A stretch of DNA of 64,000 nt from Candidatus Synoicihabitans palmerolidicus. Its GTDB lineage: Bacteria > Verrucomicrobiota > Verrucomicrobiia > Opitutales > Opitutaceae. Below, piece after piece: positions 52,851 through 61,877 of this stretch. The position numbers and the translations under genes are program-made. Position 1 is the first letter of the stretch; every line of letters starts with the position of its first letter. The DNA is taken from contig JAGGDC010000002.1 of the NCBI GenBank assembly GCA_020809425.1, forward strand, positions 186,001-250,000. The letters run 5' to 3'. The notes below the pieces were generated by a model that saw nothing but the letters and a program-made list of their open reading frames with translations, searched no databases and was not told the DNA's origin.

Positions 52851-53501
52851 TCACGCCGCCAACGCGTGACGGTGGCTGGCCGGAGCAACCGGACGCGCCG
52901 TAGCTTCATGATGGCGCCACACGATTTCACGCACCCGCGTCAAGTCCCGCACCGGCAGGTCAGGGTCGAGTCCGTCCAAGTGATTCAAGCAAGCCCGCGT
53001 GTGCGGAAACCCCAACCATTCCAGCACGGAGAACACCGTACCGCGCTCCCGCACCGCATTGAGCTCTTGCCACTCCGGCAATGCCGAACGCAGGTCCGAA
53101 TGTGCGGCCACCAATAGCGCTAACACCGGATATTCGCCAAAGTCCTCAATCATGCTCAGGCAATAGGCCAATGCCGCCAACGCGTGCAATCGATGAAACG
53201 AGAACCGCTCAATCCACTGGCTCCACTCCTGGGGAAAGAAGTCCAAATACGCAGACCATTGTCGTTTGGTGAGGGTCACGGCCCCGGTGCAAAATGAATC
53301 ACTCCGCGGATCCGGCGTGTACGAGCGCCACAAGTCCGGAGCGATCTCCTTTTCAAACGCAACCTCAGGCCACAAAGTCACACGATAACCTTTGCCCGCA
53401 TCGTGCCAGACCAGCTGAAGCGACAGTTTTGCCAAACGAGCGGTGTTGCGGGATGACGATGACGAGTACGAGGAAGAGCGGCGGCGGGAGGTGGATTTCA
53501 T
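52851..53501 (-). CDS. unrecognised protein with a Ser/Arg-rich N-terminus
   Basis: 216 residues, intact. Starts MKSTSRRRSSSYSSSSSRNT, then a mixed domain (LSLQLVWHDAGKGYRVTLWP, FFPQEWSQWIERFSFHRLHA, LVAAHSDLRSALPEWQELNA, FSVLEWLGFPHTRACLNHLD). There are no catalytic motifs, signal peptide or membrane helices. It stands divergent from the WYL regulator with 71 bases between starts, so the regulator may control it. Confidence 0.7.
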   Translation of the reverse strand: MKSTSRRRSSSYSSSSSRNTARLAKLSLQLVWHDAGKGYRVTLWPEVAFEKEIAPDLWRSYTPDPRSDSFCTGAVTLTKRQWSAYLDFFPQEWSQWIERFSFHRLHALAALAYCLSMIEDFGEYPVLALLVAAHSDLRSALPEWQELNAVRERGTVFSVLEWLGFPHTRACLNHLDGLDPDLPVRDLTRVREIVWRHHEATARPVAPASHRHALAA

Positions 53502-53572
53502 GAGGCAGATAATAGCCGCAGGGGTGAGACATAGGTTGTTTCATACCTTAAATTGTGAAATAAAATCAGTCC

Positions 53573-54566
53573 ATGGCTACGAATACCTCCGCCACTGGTT
53601 TCCGATCCCGTTTCTCCGTCGAGCGCATGATGCGTATCCATGATCGGCTGTGCGATGGCTCTTCCCTCAATTGCACGCGCTTCGCCGCGGAGTTGGAGGT
53701 TTCGCGCAAAACCATCCAACGAGACATCGACAATATGCGCGACCGGTTGGGGCTTCCCATCGAATACGATCGCGTTTCCCATTCCTACCTCTACACTTGG
53801 CCCGTGGAGGCGTTCCCCACCGTGCAAATGAGCGAAGGAGATGCCGTCGCCCTCTTTGTCGCAGAACGTGCCTTGGAGCCACTGCGAGGCACTCCTTTGT
53901 ATGATCGTCTCCAATCAACCTTCGACCGGCTCACCGCCAGCCTGAAGGGCACCGTGGAATTCACGCCTGCGGATCACGATGCGGTTTCATTCGGTCAATT
54001 CGGCGAAGGCCGCACCAATGCCAAGGCGTTTGACTCCTTGCAAAAGGCGCACGACCAGCAGCGAGAAGTCACGTTTACCTACAAGAAACCCGGAGGCATG
54101 CCACCCGAAACACGACGAGTCCGTCCCTATCACCCTCACCCATCGGGAGCATTTGTGGTATCTGGTGGGCTACGATTTGGATCGCGCGGATATTCGCACC
54201 TTTGCCCTGCCCCGGATGAACAATGTGAAGGGCTTGAAAGTGAAATTCGAGCGGCCAACCGATTTCACCCCAAAAACTTATTTCGCCTCGGCGTTGGGCG
54301 TCGTGAGCGGACAGGGCGATTACCAAATCCGCATACGCTTCTCGCCCACCGTGGCAGAACGCATCACCGAGCGCGATTGGCATGACTCACAGAAATTGAC
54401 CCCACGACCGGACGGAGGTGTCGATTTGGAACTGCGACTGGGTTCCTTGGTGGAGCTAGAACGTTGGGTGCTGGGTTGGGGAGCTCAGGCTGAAGTGCTT
54501 AACCCGCCAGAATTGCGCGCAAGTCTCAAACAAACCGTCCGGGATATCTCCGCCCGCTACACTTAA
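53573..54566 (+). CDS. WYL-domain transcriptional regulator (one frameshift)
   Basis: N-terminal winged HTH: FSVERMMRIHDRLCDGSSLN, then FAAELEVSRKTIQRDIDNMR. The WYL domain contains REVTFTYKKPGGMPPETRRV and, after a frame change near 54120, THREHLWYLVGYDLDRADIR with TFALPRMNNVKGLKVKFERP. The C-terminal WCX part is EEHD-like (LRLGSLVELERWVLGWGAQA). About 330 residues. WYL proteins bind nucleotides or nucleic acids and often act in defence or DNA-damage control; here no defence genes adjoin. Confidence 0.88.
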
Positions 54567-54605
54567 AAGGAGTTCCCCGGTCCCCGCCTCGCCCGCCCAC
54601 TTCGC

Positions 54606-54637
54606 ACAAAAAACCCGCACCATCCAAGGTACGGGTT
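54606..54637 (-). terminator. terminator after ndk
   Basis: Stem AACCCGCACC (54612-54621) / GGTACGGGTT (54628-54637) with one mismatch and a 6-nt loop. On the minus strand it is followed by six Ts. It lies 30 bases downstream of the ndk stop. Confidence 0.8.
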
Positions 54638-54666
54638 CGAAAAACTGAAAAGTATCCGCGGTGCGA

Positions 54667-55083
54667 TCAGCCGAGGATCTCGGCCGGATCGAAGAATCGA
54701 TCGAGCTCGATCTGGGCATTCTCATCGCTGTCGGAAGCATGCACCACATTGACCATCATGTTGGTACCAAAATCGCCCCGAATGGTGCCCTTGGGCGCCT
54801 TCGTGGAATCCGTCGGTCCGAGTAGATCGCGCACCTTGGCCACAATCCCTTCGCCCTTCAGCGCCGCCACGATCACCGGCCGGGAGCTCATGAACTCCTC
54901 GATCTCCGGATAAAACGGCTTGTCGGCCACGTGGGCGTAGTGCTCCCAGAGTTTCTCCGGTGTAAGCTGAATCATTTTGGCCCCAGCAATGCTAAAACCG
55001 GCCGCCTCGAAGCGAGCCAGCACCTGGCCGGCCAATCCCTTGGCCATACAGTCGGGCTTTAAAATAATAAATGTCTTGTCCAT
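54667..55083 (-). CDS. ndk: nucleoside diphosphate kinase
   Basis: 138 residues, intact, the standard length. MDKTFIILKPDCMAKGLAGQ (K11-type phosphate site), FYPEIEEFMSSRPVIVAALK, LGPTDSTKAPKGTIRGDFGT and MMVNVVHASDSDENAQIELD with the catalytic His in NVVHASDS. Transfers gamma-phosphate from ATP to NDPs through a phospho-His. It follows the amine oxidase gene by eight bases on the same strand. Confidence 0.97.
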   Translation of the reverse strand: MDKTFIILKPDCMAKGLAGQVLARFEAAGFSIAGAKMIQLTPEKLWEHYAHVADKPFYPEIEEFMSSRPVIVAALKGEGIVAKVRDLLGPTDSTKAPKGTIRGDFGTNMMVNVVHASDSDENAQIELDRFFDPAEILG

Positions 55084-55091
55084 GCAAAGAA

Positions 55092-56361
55092 TCAGTCAAC
55101 CCGTTGGCGGAACGAATGAAAGTATGATTTTGAAGGACATGAAAACGCCTCTTTCGTGCCTACACCCTCTGCAAAACACTCTCCGCTACTCTCCATCGCA
55201 CCTTGGATCGATGGCGTGGAAGTGTAATCCCCACACCTCCAGACTCCTGGCACGACCGGTTCAGCGGTGCCTTGCATCAGCGGGCGGCGACTAGGCAACG
55301 CATGTGAGATCGTCGAATGGCGCAGTACTCGCCATCCGTTCACCGCGTTCCCGAACCAAATTTTCGCCTTCGTTCGTACCGCTGTCTCAGCTTCAGTCGT
55401 TGCCAAGTTGAGCCCGGGCCGTAGGGCCACCATGATCAACTCCAGCCTCTCGGGCGCGCATTCGCGATTCACGCCGGACATGACCGCCACATGGTTGATC
55501 ACTCCGTCTCCCACGCCATTCAGCATCAACAGTGGATCGCTTCCCGGAAATTCATCGGCCGCGAAATAAATGCCATCCGCTCGCCTCCAAGTCACTTTCG
55601 GTCCGTTCAGCCCCCCTGTCGGCTCATCGCGGCGTCCACGGCCACCACGACGAGGTCGGCGGATACCTCGAGTCCTTGCTCGGTCCTGACCCACCCGCCA
55701 TCGATTGAGACCACTTTCTGGTTTAAATGCAGCCGCTCTCTATCGAGTCCACCAGCCAGCCAATTGATCAGGGATGGCTTGCATCCCCATCCGTGGCACC
55801 GCGCGTGAACATGACAAAGACAAACTCCAGCATGCGGCTCGAGGTTTCCAAGTCAGGCTCCAAAAATATGCCACTCAACCACGGTCGCCAAAACGACTCG
55901 ATCATAGGCTCGCTGAACCCTTTCGCTCGCAGCAGTTCGAGGCTCGTTTTTTCCTCGCTGGTCCAATTCACATCCGGTCCCGAAGTCGCCGCACTGATGG
56001 CCCAGCGCAACACCCGCAATTTGTCGCCCATGGAGCCGATATCCGCCTCCATGCTGGACCATAAGTCCGACCAACGCCGACGCGGATCGGCCACTCGGCA
56101 CCAACATCCGCCCCGCCAAATCGACGCACCTGGCCAGAAAGGCCGTAATTTCAGCGCCTTGTAGTCCAGCCACCGTTGAGCCTCCGGATACGCGGTCAAC
56201 AGGACCTAAAACCCTCGATCCAATCGAAATTCCTCCACTTTATTTGTTCGCACCCGACCCCCCACCGCGTCGGATGCATCGAGTAAGGTCGCCTCGACTC
56301 CTGATTCAGCCAGACGCCGGGCGCATGTCAGGCCAGCGAGTCCGGCCCCCACTATGACCAC
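55092..56361 (-). pseudogene. FAD-dependent amine oxidase/phytoene-desaturase-like protein (stop and frameshifts)
   Basis: N-terminal FAD fold [20 protein letters not shown] then [18 protein letters not shown]. The next motif reads DRGF-stop-VLLTAYPEAQRW; relatives have DxGFQVLLTAYP, so the TAG at 56206-56208 stands for CAG. Further blocks: KALKLRPFWPGASIWRGGCW, ERLELIMVALRPGLNL, and the C-terminal FAD motif VWRCGDYTSTPSIQGAMESS. Frame changes lie near 55775 and 55615. Start GTG 56359-56361, five bases after the upstream stop. About 420 residues. Substrate unknown. Confidence 0.8.
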
Positions 56362-56365
56362 TTTT

Positions 56366-57325
56366 TTATTCGTGAGTCAGCGTCTTCGCAATCTCTCGGG
56401 CCAACGCCATTCCCGATACCGCCGCGCCTTCGACCCGGGGACCGCCAAATCCATCCCCACAAATTCCGAGTCGCATATCGGGCAACCAGACACAGCGCTG
56501 CGGATGCTGCGTCTTGGGTTCGCTGAACTTCCAACGATGGAGGGCTCGCCCCGTCACCATGGCATCGCCCAACAACGGCCGCAGCGCCGGCAACATTTTC
56601 TCAAACACCTCGGACTCCGCCGCCCCGTAGTTCTCGACTGAAAATTCACTGCTCAGGTGCACCGTGACCGCCGACACTGCGCCCTGTGTAATGCCCTTGT
56701 CCACGTTGTCCACCACCCACCTCACGGGTCCTTCTGCAAACTCCTGTCCCTCTGGGGCGATCGCGCTCTTGCGGTCCAGGATCAACATCCGCGCCAAACA
56801 CGGATGGTATTCGCACCGCTGCAATGACGCTTTGATTTCCCTGGGCAACGAAACTTCACCGGCCTCGAGCAACGCCAAACTTTGCGGCACCGGGGAACTC
56901 AACACCAAGCGCTCCGCGCACATCATTCCCTCGCCTTCCACGTCGATTTCCCAGCAACCGCAATCATGGTGCCGTACGGATCTCACCTTATGCCGCAACC
57001 GCACCGGAACCGATTTGCCCAACGCTTTGGCCAACCCTGTCATGCTCGGTCTCGGCACCCACCGATTCGAGGTGCCGGCTGGCCATCGTGCCATCGCTCC
57101 CTGCCACGCCCAACACTCGACCAACGCCTCAAAATACTCATCCCGCACCTTAAAAAATTGGGCCCCTTGATCGAAAACCGCATTGCCCACGCGTTTGGTG
57201 GACATACGTCCTCCTACTCCCCCGCTCTTTTCCAACACCTGCACCGTTGCCCCCCTTCGCCGCCAGCTCGCGAGCGAGTAGCAACCCGGATATACCGGCG
57301 CCAATAATTACGGTGGTGTTGTTCA
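56366..57325 (-). CDS. FAD-dependent oxidoreductase, renalase-like (one frameshift)
   Basis: N-terminus [20 protein letters not shown] with LAAKG; a G6 run at about 57250 then shifts the frame to [40 protein letters not shown] is the renalase-like block, and the end has [20 protein letters not shown] and [15 protein letters not shown]. About 320 residues. Its neighbour downstream is another FAD protein, and upstream stands a TIGR01777 epimerase. Confidence 0.85.
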
Positions 57326-57334
57326 TGCTTGTTT

Positions 57335-58700
57335 CTACTTACCAAGTACATGCCGCAACGCATTCTCAAGCGAGGGATGCAAAAACTCGTAACCTGTTTT
57401 CGGTAATACCGATGGGGTCGCTCGCGTGCTGGCCAACAGAACCTCATCCGCCATTTGTCCAAATAGCAACTGAATCGCTGCCTTGGGCGTCGGCAGCACC
57501 GTCGGGCGCCCCATCACTCGGCCCAAAGTTTGCTCAAATTCCCGCTGTGGCACGACCTCCGGCGCGACCAAATTCAACGGTCCCCGGAGTTCCTCACACT
57601 CGATCGCGTGCCGACACGCGCGCAACCAATCGTCCATTCCGATCCAGCTCTGCCAATGTTTTCCTTCTCCCAGCGAGCCTCCCAACCCGCAGGCAAATAG
57701 GGGCTGCAACTTGGCCAAGGCGCCTCCACGGGGATGCAGCACGATTCCCGTGCGCAATAGTACGGTCCGGATTCCCATGGCTTGCGCGGCTGCGGATTCT
57801 CTTTCCCACTCGCGACATACATCGGCTAGAAATCCGGTTCCCGGTGAACTCGTCTCATCGAGTTCCGCTGCGCCCTGATCGCCATAGATGCCCACCGCCG
57901 ACCCGCCGAGAAACACGCGCGGTCGCGTATCCAGTTTATGGATCGCGTTGATCAACGTGCGCGTGCCGTCGACGCAGCTGCTCCTGATTTCGGAACGCCG
58001 GGGGGGGGGGGGGGGCCCATCGTCCGTCCGCGATATTGGCTCCCGCCAGGTGAATCACCGCATCACAATGGTATCCCTTGGGCCACGCCACCAGGTCTGC
58101 GGAGGGGTTCCAACTGATTTCCCTTGCGGCCTTCACTTCTCGCCTGACCAATAGGTCCACTGCCCATCCCTGCGTGCGCAAAAAATCGATCAGCGCCCTG
58201 CCAATCATTCCCGAAGCCCCTGAAATCAACGCCCGGCCGCAGCGCGCCGCCCTCAACTCCAGATCTGTCTTGGTCATCACATGGCGATAGCGAAATAGCC
58301 GGTCCAACCTGCGCTCCACATAGCGGACTCCCACACTCCCGATCATGCCCCACGGGAGTTCGTAGTCGATTTCGTCGATCAACCAGCATCCCCCTGTGGC
58401 ATCAGACTCAAAGCGATGCCGGTGAACCCACGACTTGAACGGTCCTTCAATCTGCCGATCGCAGAAAATTTCATTCTCACGATACCCAAAATGCTCCCCT
58501 TCCCACCGCGTCCACACTGGACCAATTTTGGATTTCAGCACCACCCGGGAACCATTTCCAATGCCCGCCCCTCTGGTTTCAGCGCGCACGTTTTCCCACG
58601 GCGGCCCCAATCGCGCAAACGCCCCTGGACGGGTATGCCAGGCGAAAACCTCCGCTTGGGTTCGGTCAATCAACACGCGTCGTTCGAATCGTAGACTCAT
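57335..58700 (-). CDS. TIGR01777-family epimerase with N-terminal SRPBCC domain (frameshift at a G16 run)
   Basis: N-terminal cyclase/SRPBCC domain (about 1-150): RFERRVLIDRTQAEVFAWHT, WTRWEGEHFGYRENEIFCDR, GGCWLIDEIDYELPWGMIGS. Then the epimerase: GRALISGASGMIGRALIDFL, CDAVIHLAGANIADGRW. After the homopolymer, RSEIRSSCVDGTRTL, RVFLGGSAVGIYGDQGAAEL, WQSWIGMDDWLRACRHAIEC and LNLVAPEVVPQREFEQTLGR follow. The break is a run of 16 Gs on the plus strand (58000-58015), where a Lys/Arg-rich segment is expected. About 455 residues. The family is widespread but of uncertain function. Confidence 0.88.
58000..58015. repeat. run of 16 Gs inside the TIGR01777 epimerase gene
   Basis: Sixteen consecutive Gs followed by CCC. 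On the coding strand it reads as Pro codons between ADGRWA and RRSEIRSS and puts the two halves of the gene out of frame. Confidence 0.95.
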
Positions 58701-58781
58701 TGCTTAAGTAACGCCGGCATCCTCTGTCGGCCGCATTTCGAACCCGTAAAATCAACCGTGGCGTGAGGTAGCCCTTGCATA

Positions 58782-58817
58782 GCGCTTGCGACTCAACCCG
58801 CGCTGAGTCGCAAGCGC
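58782..58817. repeat. 14-bp inverted repeat with 8-nt loop downstream of the photolyase gene
   Basis: GCGCTTGCGACTCA (58782-58795) and its exact complement (58804-58817). It lies just past the photolyase stop and upstream of the TIGR01777 gene. No T-run follows on either strand, so if it terminates transcription it is not a standard intrinsic terminator. Confidence 0.85.
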
Positions 58818-58826
58818 GACTCCCAA

Positions 58827-60274
58827 TCAAATGCTGGCTTTCCTCAACTCCTGGTACGCGTTTAGCGCTTCCGCCCGTGCCTCCCGATGATCGACCACGG
58901 GATGCGGATAGGTTTCGCCCAAAACCACCCCGCCCTTCCGCAGCTCCTCCGGCGGTCCTTCCCAGGGGGCCTGTAGAAACTTGTCCGGCAGCTGGGCCAA
59001 CTCCGGTACCCACCGGCGGACATACTCACGTTCTGCATCAAATTTAGCGCCTGCAATACGGGCGCGAAAATCCGAAAATACGGAGCCGCATCCGCTCCAC
59101 AACCGGCACTCCACTGTCATCCTATAGTGTTGGAAGCCAGATCTGCATCCACCAACGTATCCCAAAACCACTGCGCGCCTACTTGCCAGGGCAGTCGGAG
59201 ATGTTTCACCAAAAAGGAAGCCACCCCCATTCTTACCCGATTGTGCATCCACCCGGTGGCCCACAGTTCCCGCATGCCGGCATCCATCAGCGGATAGCCC
59301 GTGCGACCCGTTTCCCAGGCTTTTTGCAGCCGTCCTCCCGGATCCGGTCGCCAGGGAAATTTGGCGAACTCCGACCTCAACGGTTGGCTCGTCGTGTGAG
59401 GGAAATGAAAAAGAAGGTGGTGGGCGAATTCGCGCCAACCCACTTCACTGAGAAAAACCCGGGCGCCGCTACTGGGTGGATCAATTCCTCGCGTCTCTCC
59501 CAAGGCTTGGGTGACCGCCCAAATTTGGCGGAGACTGATTTCGCCAAAATGTAAGTGTGGCAATAAACGCGAAGTTTCCCTCACCGACGGATAATCTTGC
59601 GCCCCCACCGTGTCCTGCAGAAATGCCTGCAAGGCCGCGACGGCGCCTTGTTCCCCGGGCGTCCATCGCGCCGCAAACTGATCCGTCCAGCCCTGCTTGG
59701 AGACCAGCTGCCACAAGTCCAAGAGATCCGTTTCGGGCCACACCGCGGGAGCCTGCCATGCGGATGCCGCAGCTGCGATTGGTTCGTCTTTCGCCCGCTG
59801 CAGGAAATGTCGCTAATACGGCGTGAAAACTTGAAACGGGTTCCCTTGTTTATTGGCCACCGTATGGGGTTCGTGCAGCAAGGACGCATTGAAGCTGCGC
59901 ACCTCGACTCCGGCGGCCTGCAGTCTTTCTTTAATGCCTTTGTCCCGATCGATCACGTTTGGTTCGTAACGACGCGACCAATACACCGCCTCAGCGCCGG
60001 TCTCGTTCATTAGGTCCGCCAAAACCTGTTCCGAATTCCCCGCTCGCAAAACCAATCGGCCTCCTCCCCTTCCGATCGCCTGTGACAAGGCCACCAGTGA
60101 ATGATGCAGCCACCAACGTGTTGCGCCCCCGGGCGCCCAATCCCCTTCCCCCGCCGGATCCCAAATATAGATAGGGATGATCGGACATTTCCGCGCCTCG
60201 GCAGCCGCCAGCGCCGGATGATCAGCGAGTCGTAAATCTTGCCGAAGCCAAACAATGGTAGGGGCCTTACTCAC
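58827..60274 (-). pseudogene. deoxyribodipyrimidine photolyase (two stops at invariant Trp, one frameshift)
   Basis: Start GTG 60272-60274 (VSKAPTIVWLRQDLRLADHP). Photolyase blocks: GGRLVLRAGNSEQVLADLMN, AEAVYWSRRYEPNVIDRDKG, VANKQGNPFQVFTPY-stop, FLSEVGWREFAHHLLFHFPH, GYPLMDAGMRELWATGWMHN, RVRMGVASFLVKHLRLPW, DADLASNTIG-stop-QWSAG. Both stops (TAG 59813-59815, TGA 59117-59119) fall on conserved Trp residues (FTPYW and NTxGWQW, the latter in the FAD site). A frame change follows near 59045. About 480 residues. It repairs UV pyrimidine dimers by light. Confidence 0.9.
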
Positions 60275-60325
60275 GCTGGGCACGAAACGCACCTCCGTCC
60301 GGGGCGCAACTTCTCCACCCACTCT

Positions 60326-61774
60326 TCAAACCAACTCTTCGTAAAAGGCCGCGTAGGCTTCCGCTGCCGATTTCCAACTGAAATCACGTTTCATTCCGTT
60401 GGTTTGCACCGCGCTATAGCGATCTGGGTCCGCTTTCAGCGCCAGGGCGCGTGTCAGTCCCGTCTCCACGCCCTCCGCCGTGGCTTCGACCAGAATTCCG
60501 GTGCCCGCCTCCGGATCGTCTTCGATGTCCACCACGGTGTCGATGAGCCCTCCCACGCGCGTGGCGACCGGGACCGTACCATACACTTGCGAATACATTT
60601 GGTTGAGGCCACAGGGCTCGAACATTGAAGGCATGAGGAAAAAATCACTTCCCGCCTCCACCAAATGGCTCAAGCGCTCATCCAATGCCGCATGATGCGC
60701 CACCTTCTCGGGCAGTGCCGCACAAAGCTTGCGCACCGCTTCCTCAAGTCGCTGATCCCCCGCGCCCAAGATGATCAACTTTACATCTTCCCGCTCAAAA
60801 AACTCCTGATTCGCGAGCACCAGCTGTACGCCCTTTTGCTCCGTCAATCGGCACACCATGCCAAAGACCGTGCCCTGATACTCGGGATCGAAACCCTCTT
60901 CGCGCAAGAGTTCCGTCCGGCATTTCTGTTTCCCCTCCAAGTCCTCGCGCGAATAGTTCGCTGGCAACAGCTTGTCACTGGCCGGATGCCAGATCTTGTG
61001 GTTGATACCGTTGATCATACCGGAAAGATCGTCGACACGCAGCTGTACTACGCCATCCAACCCGCAGCCAAACTCCGGGGTCTGGATCTCCCGGGCATAC
61101 TGGGGACTCACCGTGGTGACTCGATCTGCAAAAAGCAGTCCGGCCTTCATCATACTCGCCTGACCGTAATACTCCACGCCATCGATCCCCATGAGCTCCG
61201 CCGGGAGATTCGTGCGATAGAACGAGCCCATCCAAAATAGTCCCTGAAACGCGATATTATGGATCGTGTGCACCGTACGCATCGCCAGATTTCGGCGGTA
61301 ACGCTGTTCCACTGCCCGGAGAAGTAGCGGCAGGAGTCCCGCCTGCCAATCATGCCCGTGCACAATATCAGCATCCAAATCGGTCGAACGCATGATCTCT
61401 ACCACCGCCTTGCAGAAAAAGATGAATCGCAAATAGTTATCCTCGTAGTCTCGCTCGCCGTTGCCATACGGTAGTCGCCGATCAAAGAACTCTTCCCGGC
61501 ACACCAAACACACCCGCAAATTGGACGCCGGAGAGAAAGCTTGCCAATCCCCGGACATGAACCTATTGCCCATTTCGATCCGCAACCGGCCAAGGGACTG
61601 TCGTAAGGACGGTGCGACATCCGGGTGTTCGATGACAGAGCGATAACCGGGCAGGAACACCGTTACCTCGTGGCCTTTTCGGGCCAACTCATTAGCCAGC
61701 GCACCCACTACATCAGCCAGTCCTCCGGTTTTGATATACGGGAACATTTCGCTCGCGACGTGAACGATCTTCAT
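60326..61774 (-). CDS. glgA: glycogen synthase (ADP-glucose type)
   Basis: 482 residues, intact, standard length for GT5. MKIVHVASEMFPYIKTGGLA with the ADP-glucose-binding KTGGL (residues 15-19), VHGHDWQAGLLPLLLRAVEQ, GLLFADRVTTVSPQYAREIQ, GLDGVVQLRVDDLSGMINGI, NHKIWHPASDKLLPANY and FEPCGLNQMYSQVYGTVPVA (catalytic Glu pair) near the C-terminus. It extends alpha-1,4-glucan from ADP-glucose. Confidence 0.96.
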   Translation of the reverse strand: MKIVHVASEMFPYIKTGGLADVVGALANELARKGHEVTVFLPGYRSVIEHPDVAPSLRQSLGRLRIEMGNRFMSGDWQAFSPASNLRVCLVCREEFFDRRLPYGNGERDYEDNYLRFIFFCKAVVEIMRSTDLDADIVHGHDWQAGLLPLLLRAVEQRYRRNLAMRTVHTIHNIAFQGLFWMGSFYRTNLPAELMGIDGVEYYGQASMMKAGLLFADRVTTVSPQYAREIQTPEFGCGLDGVVQLRVDDLSGMINGINHKIWHPASDKLLPANYSREDLEGKQKCRTELLREEGFDPEYQGTVFGMVCRLTEQKGVQLVLANQEFFEREDVKLIILGAGDQRLEEAVRKLCAALPEKVAHHAALDERLSHLVEAGSDFFLMPSMFEPCGLNQMYSQVYGTVPVATRVGGLIDTVVDIEDDPEAGTGILVEATAEGVETGLTRALALKADPDRYSAVQTNGMKRDFSWKSAAEAYAAFYEELV

Positions 61775-61877
61775 AGGTCACACCTCAGACGTAACGTGCC
61801 CACTGTCGACCGGAAAATCCCTCCGCCCCGGCTTATCCCGGGACAACCCCTTTTATCTTTTTTCTAAATATTACTTA

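Noticed and set aside
52020..54566. WYL regulator plus neighbours as a defence island
   Set aside because: Neighbours are metabolic (SDR, ndk, FAD enzymes). No nuclease, helicase, toxin or other defence gene is visible.
57247..57951. Long plus-strand frame antisense to the TIGR01777 epimerase
   Set aside because: Pro/Ser/Arg-rich shadow of the real minus-strand gene, whose conserved motifs are clear.
9860..59815. Genetic code reassignment of TGA or TAG to Trp
   Set aside because: Both TAG and TGA occur at Trp sites, Gln sites are also hit, TGG is used normally in the same genes, and clean genes end normally in TAG and TGA.
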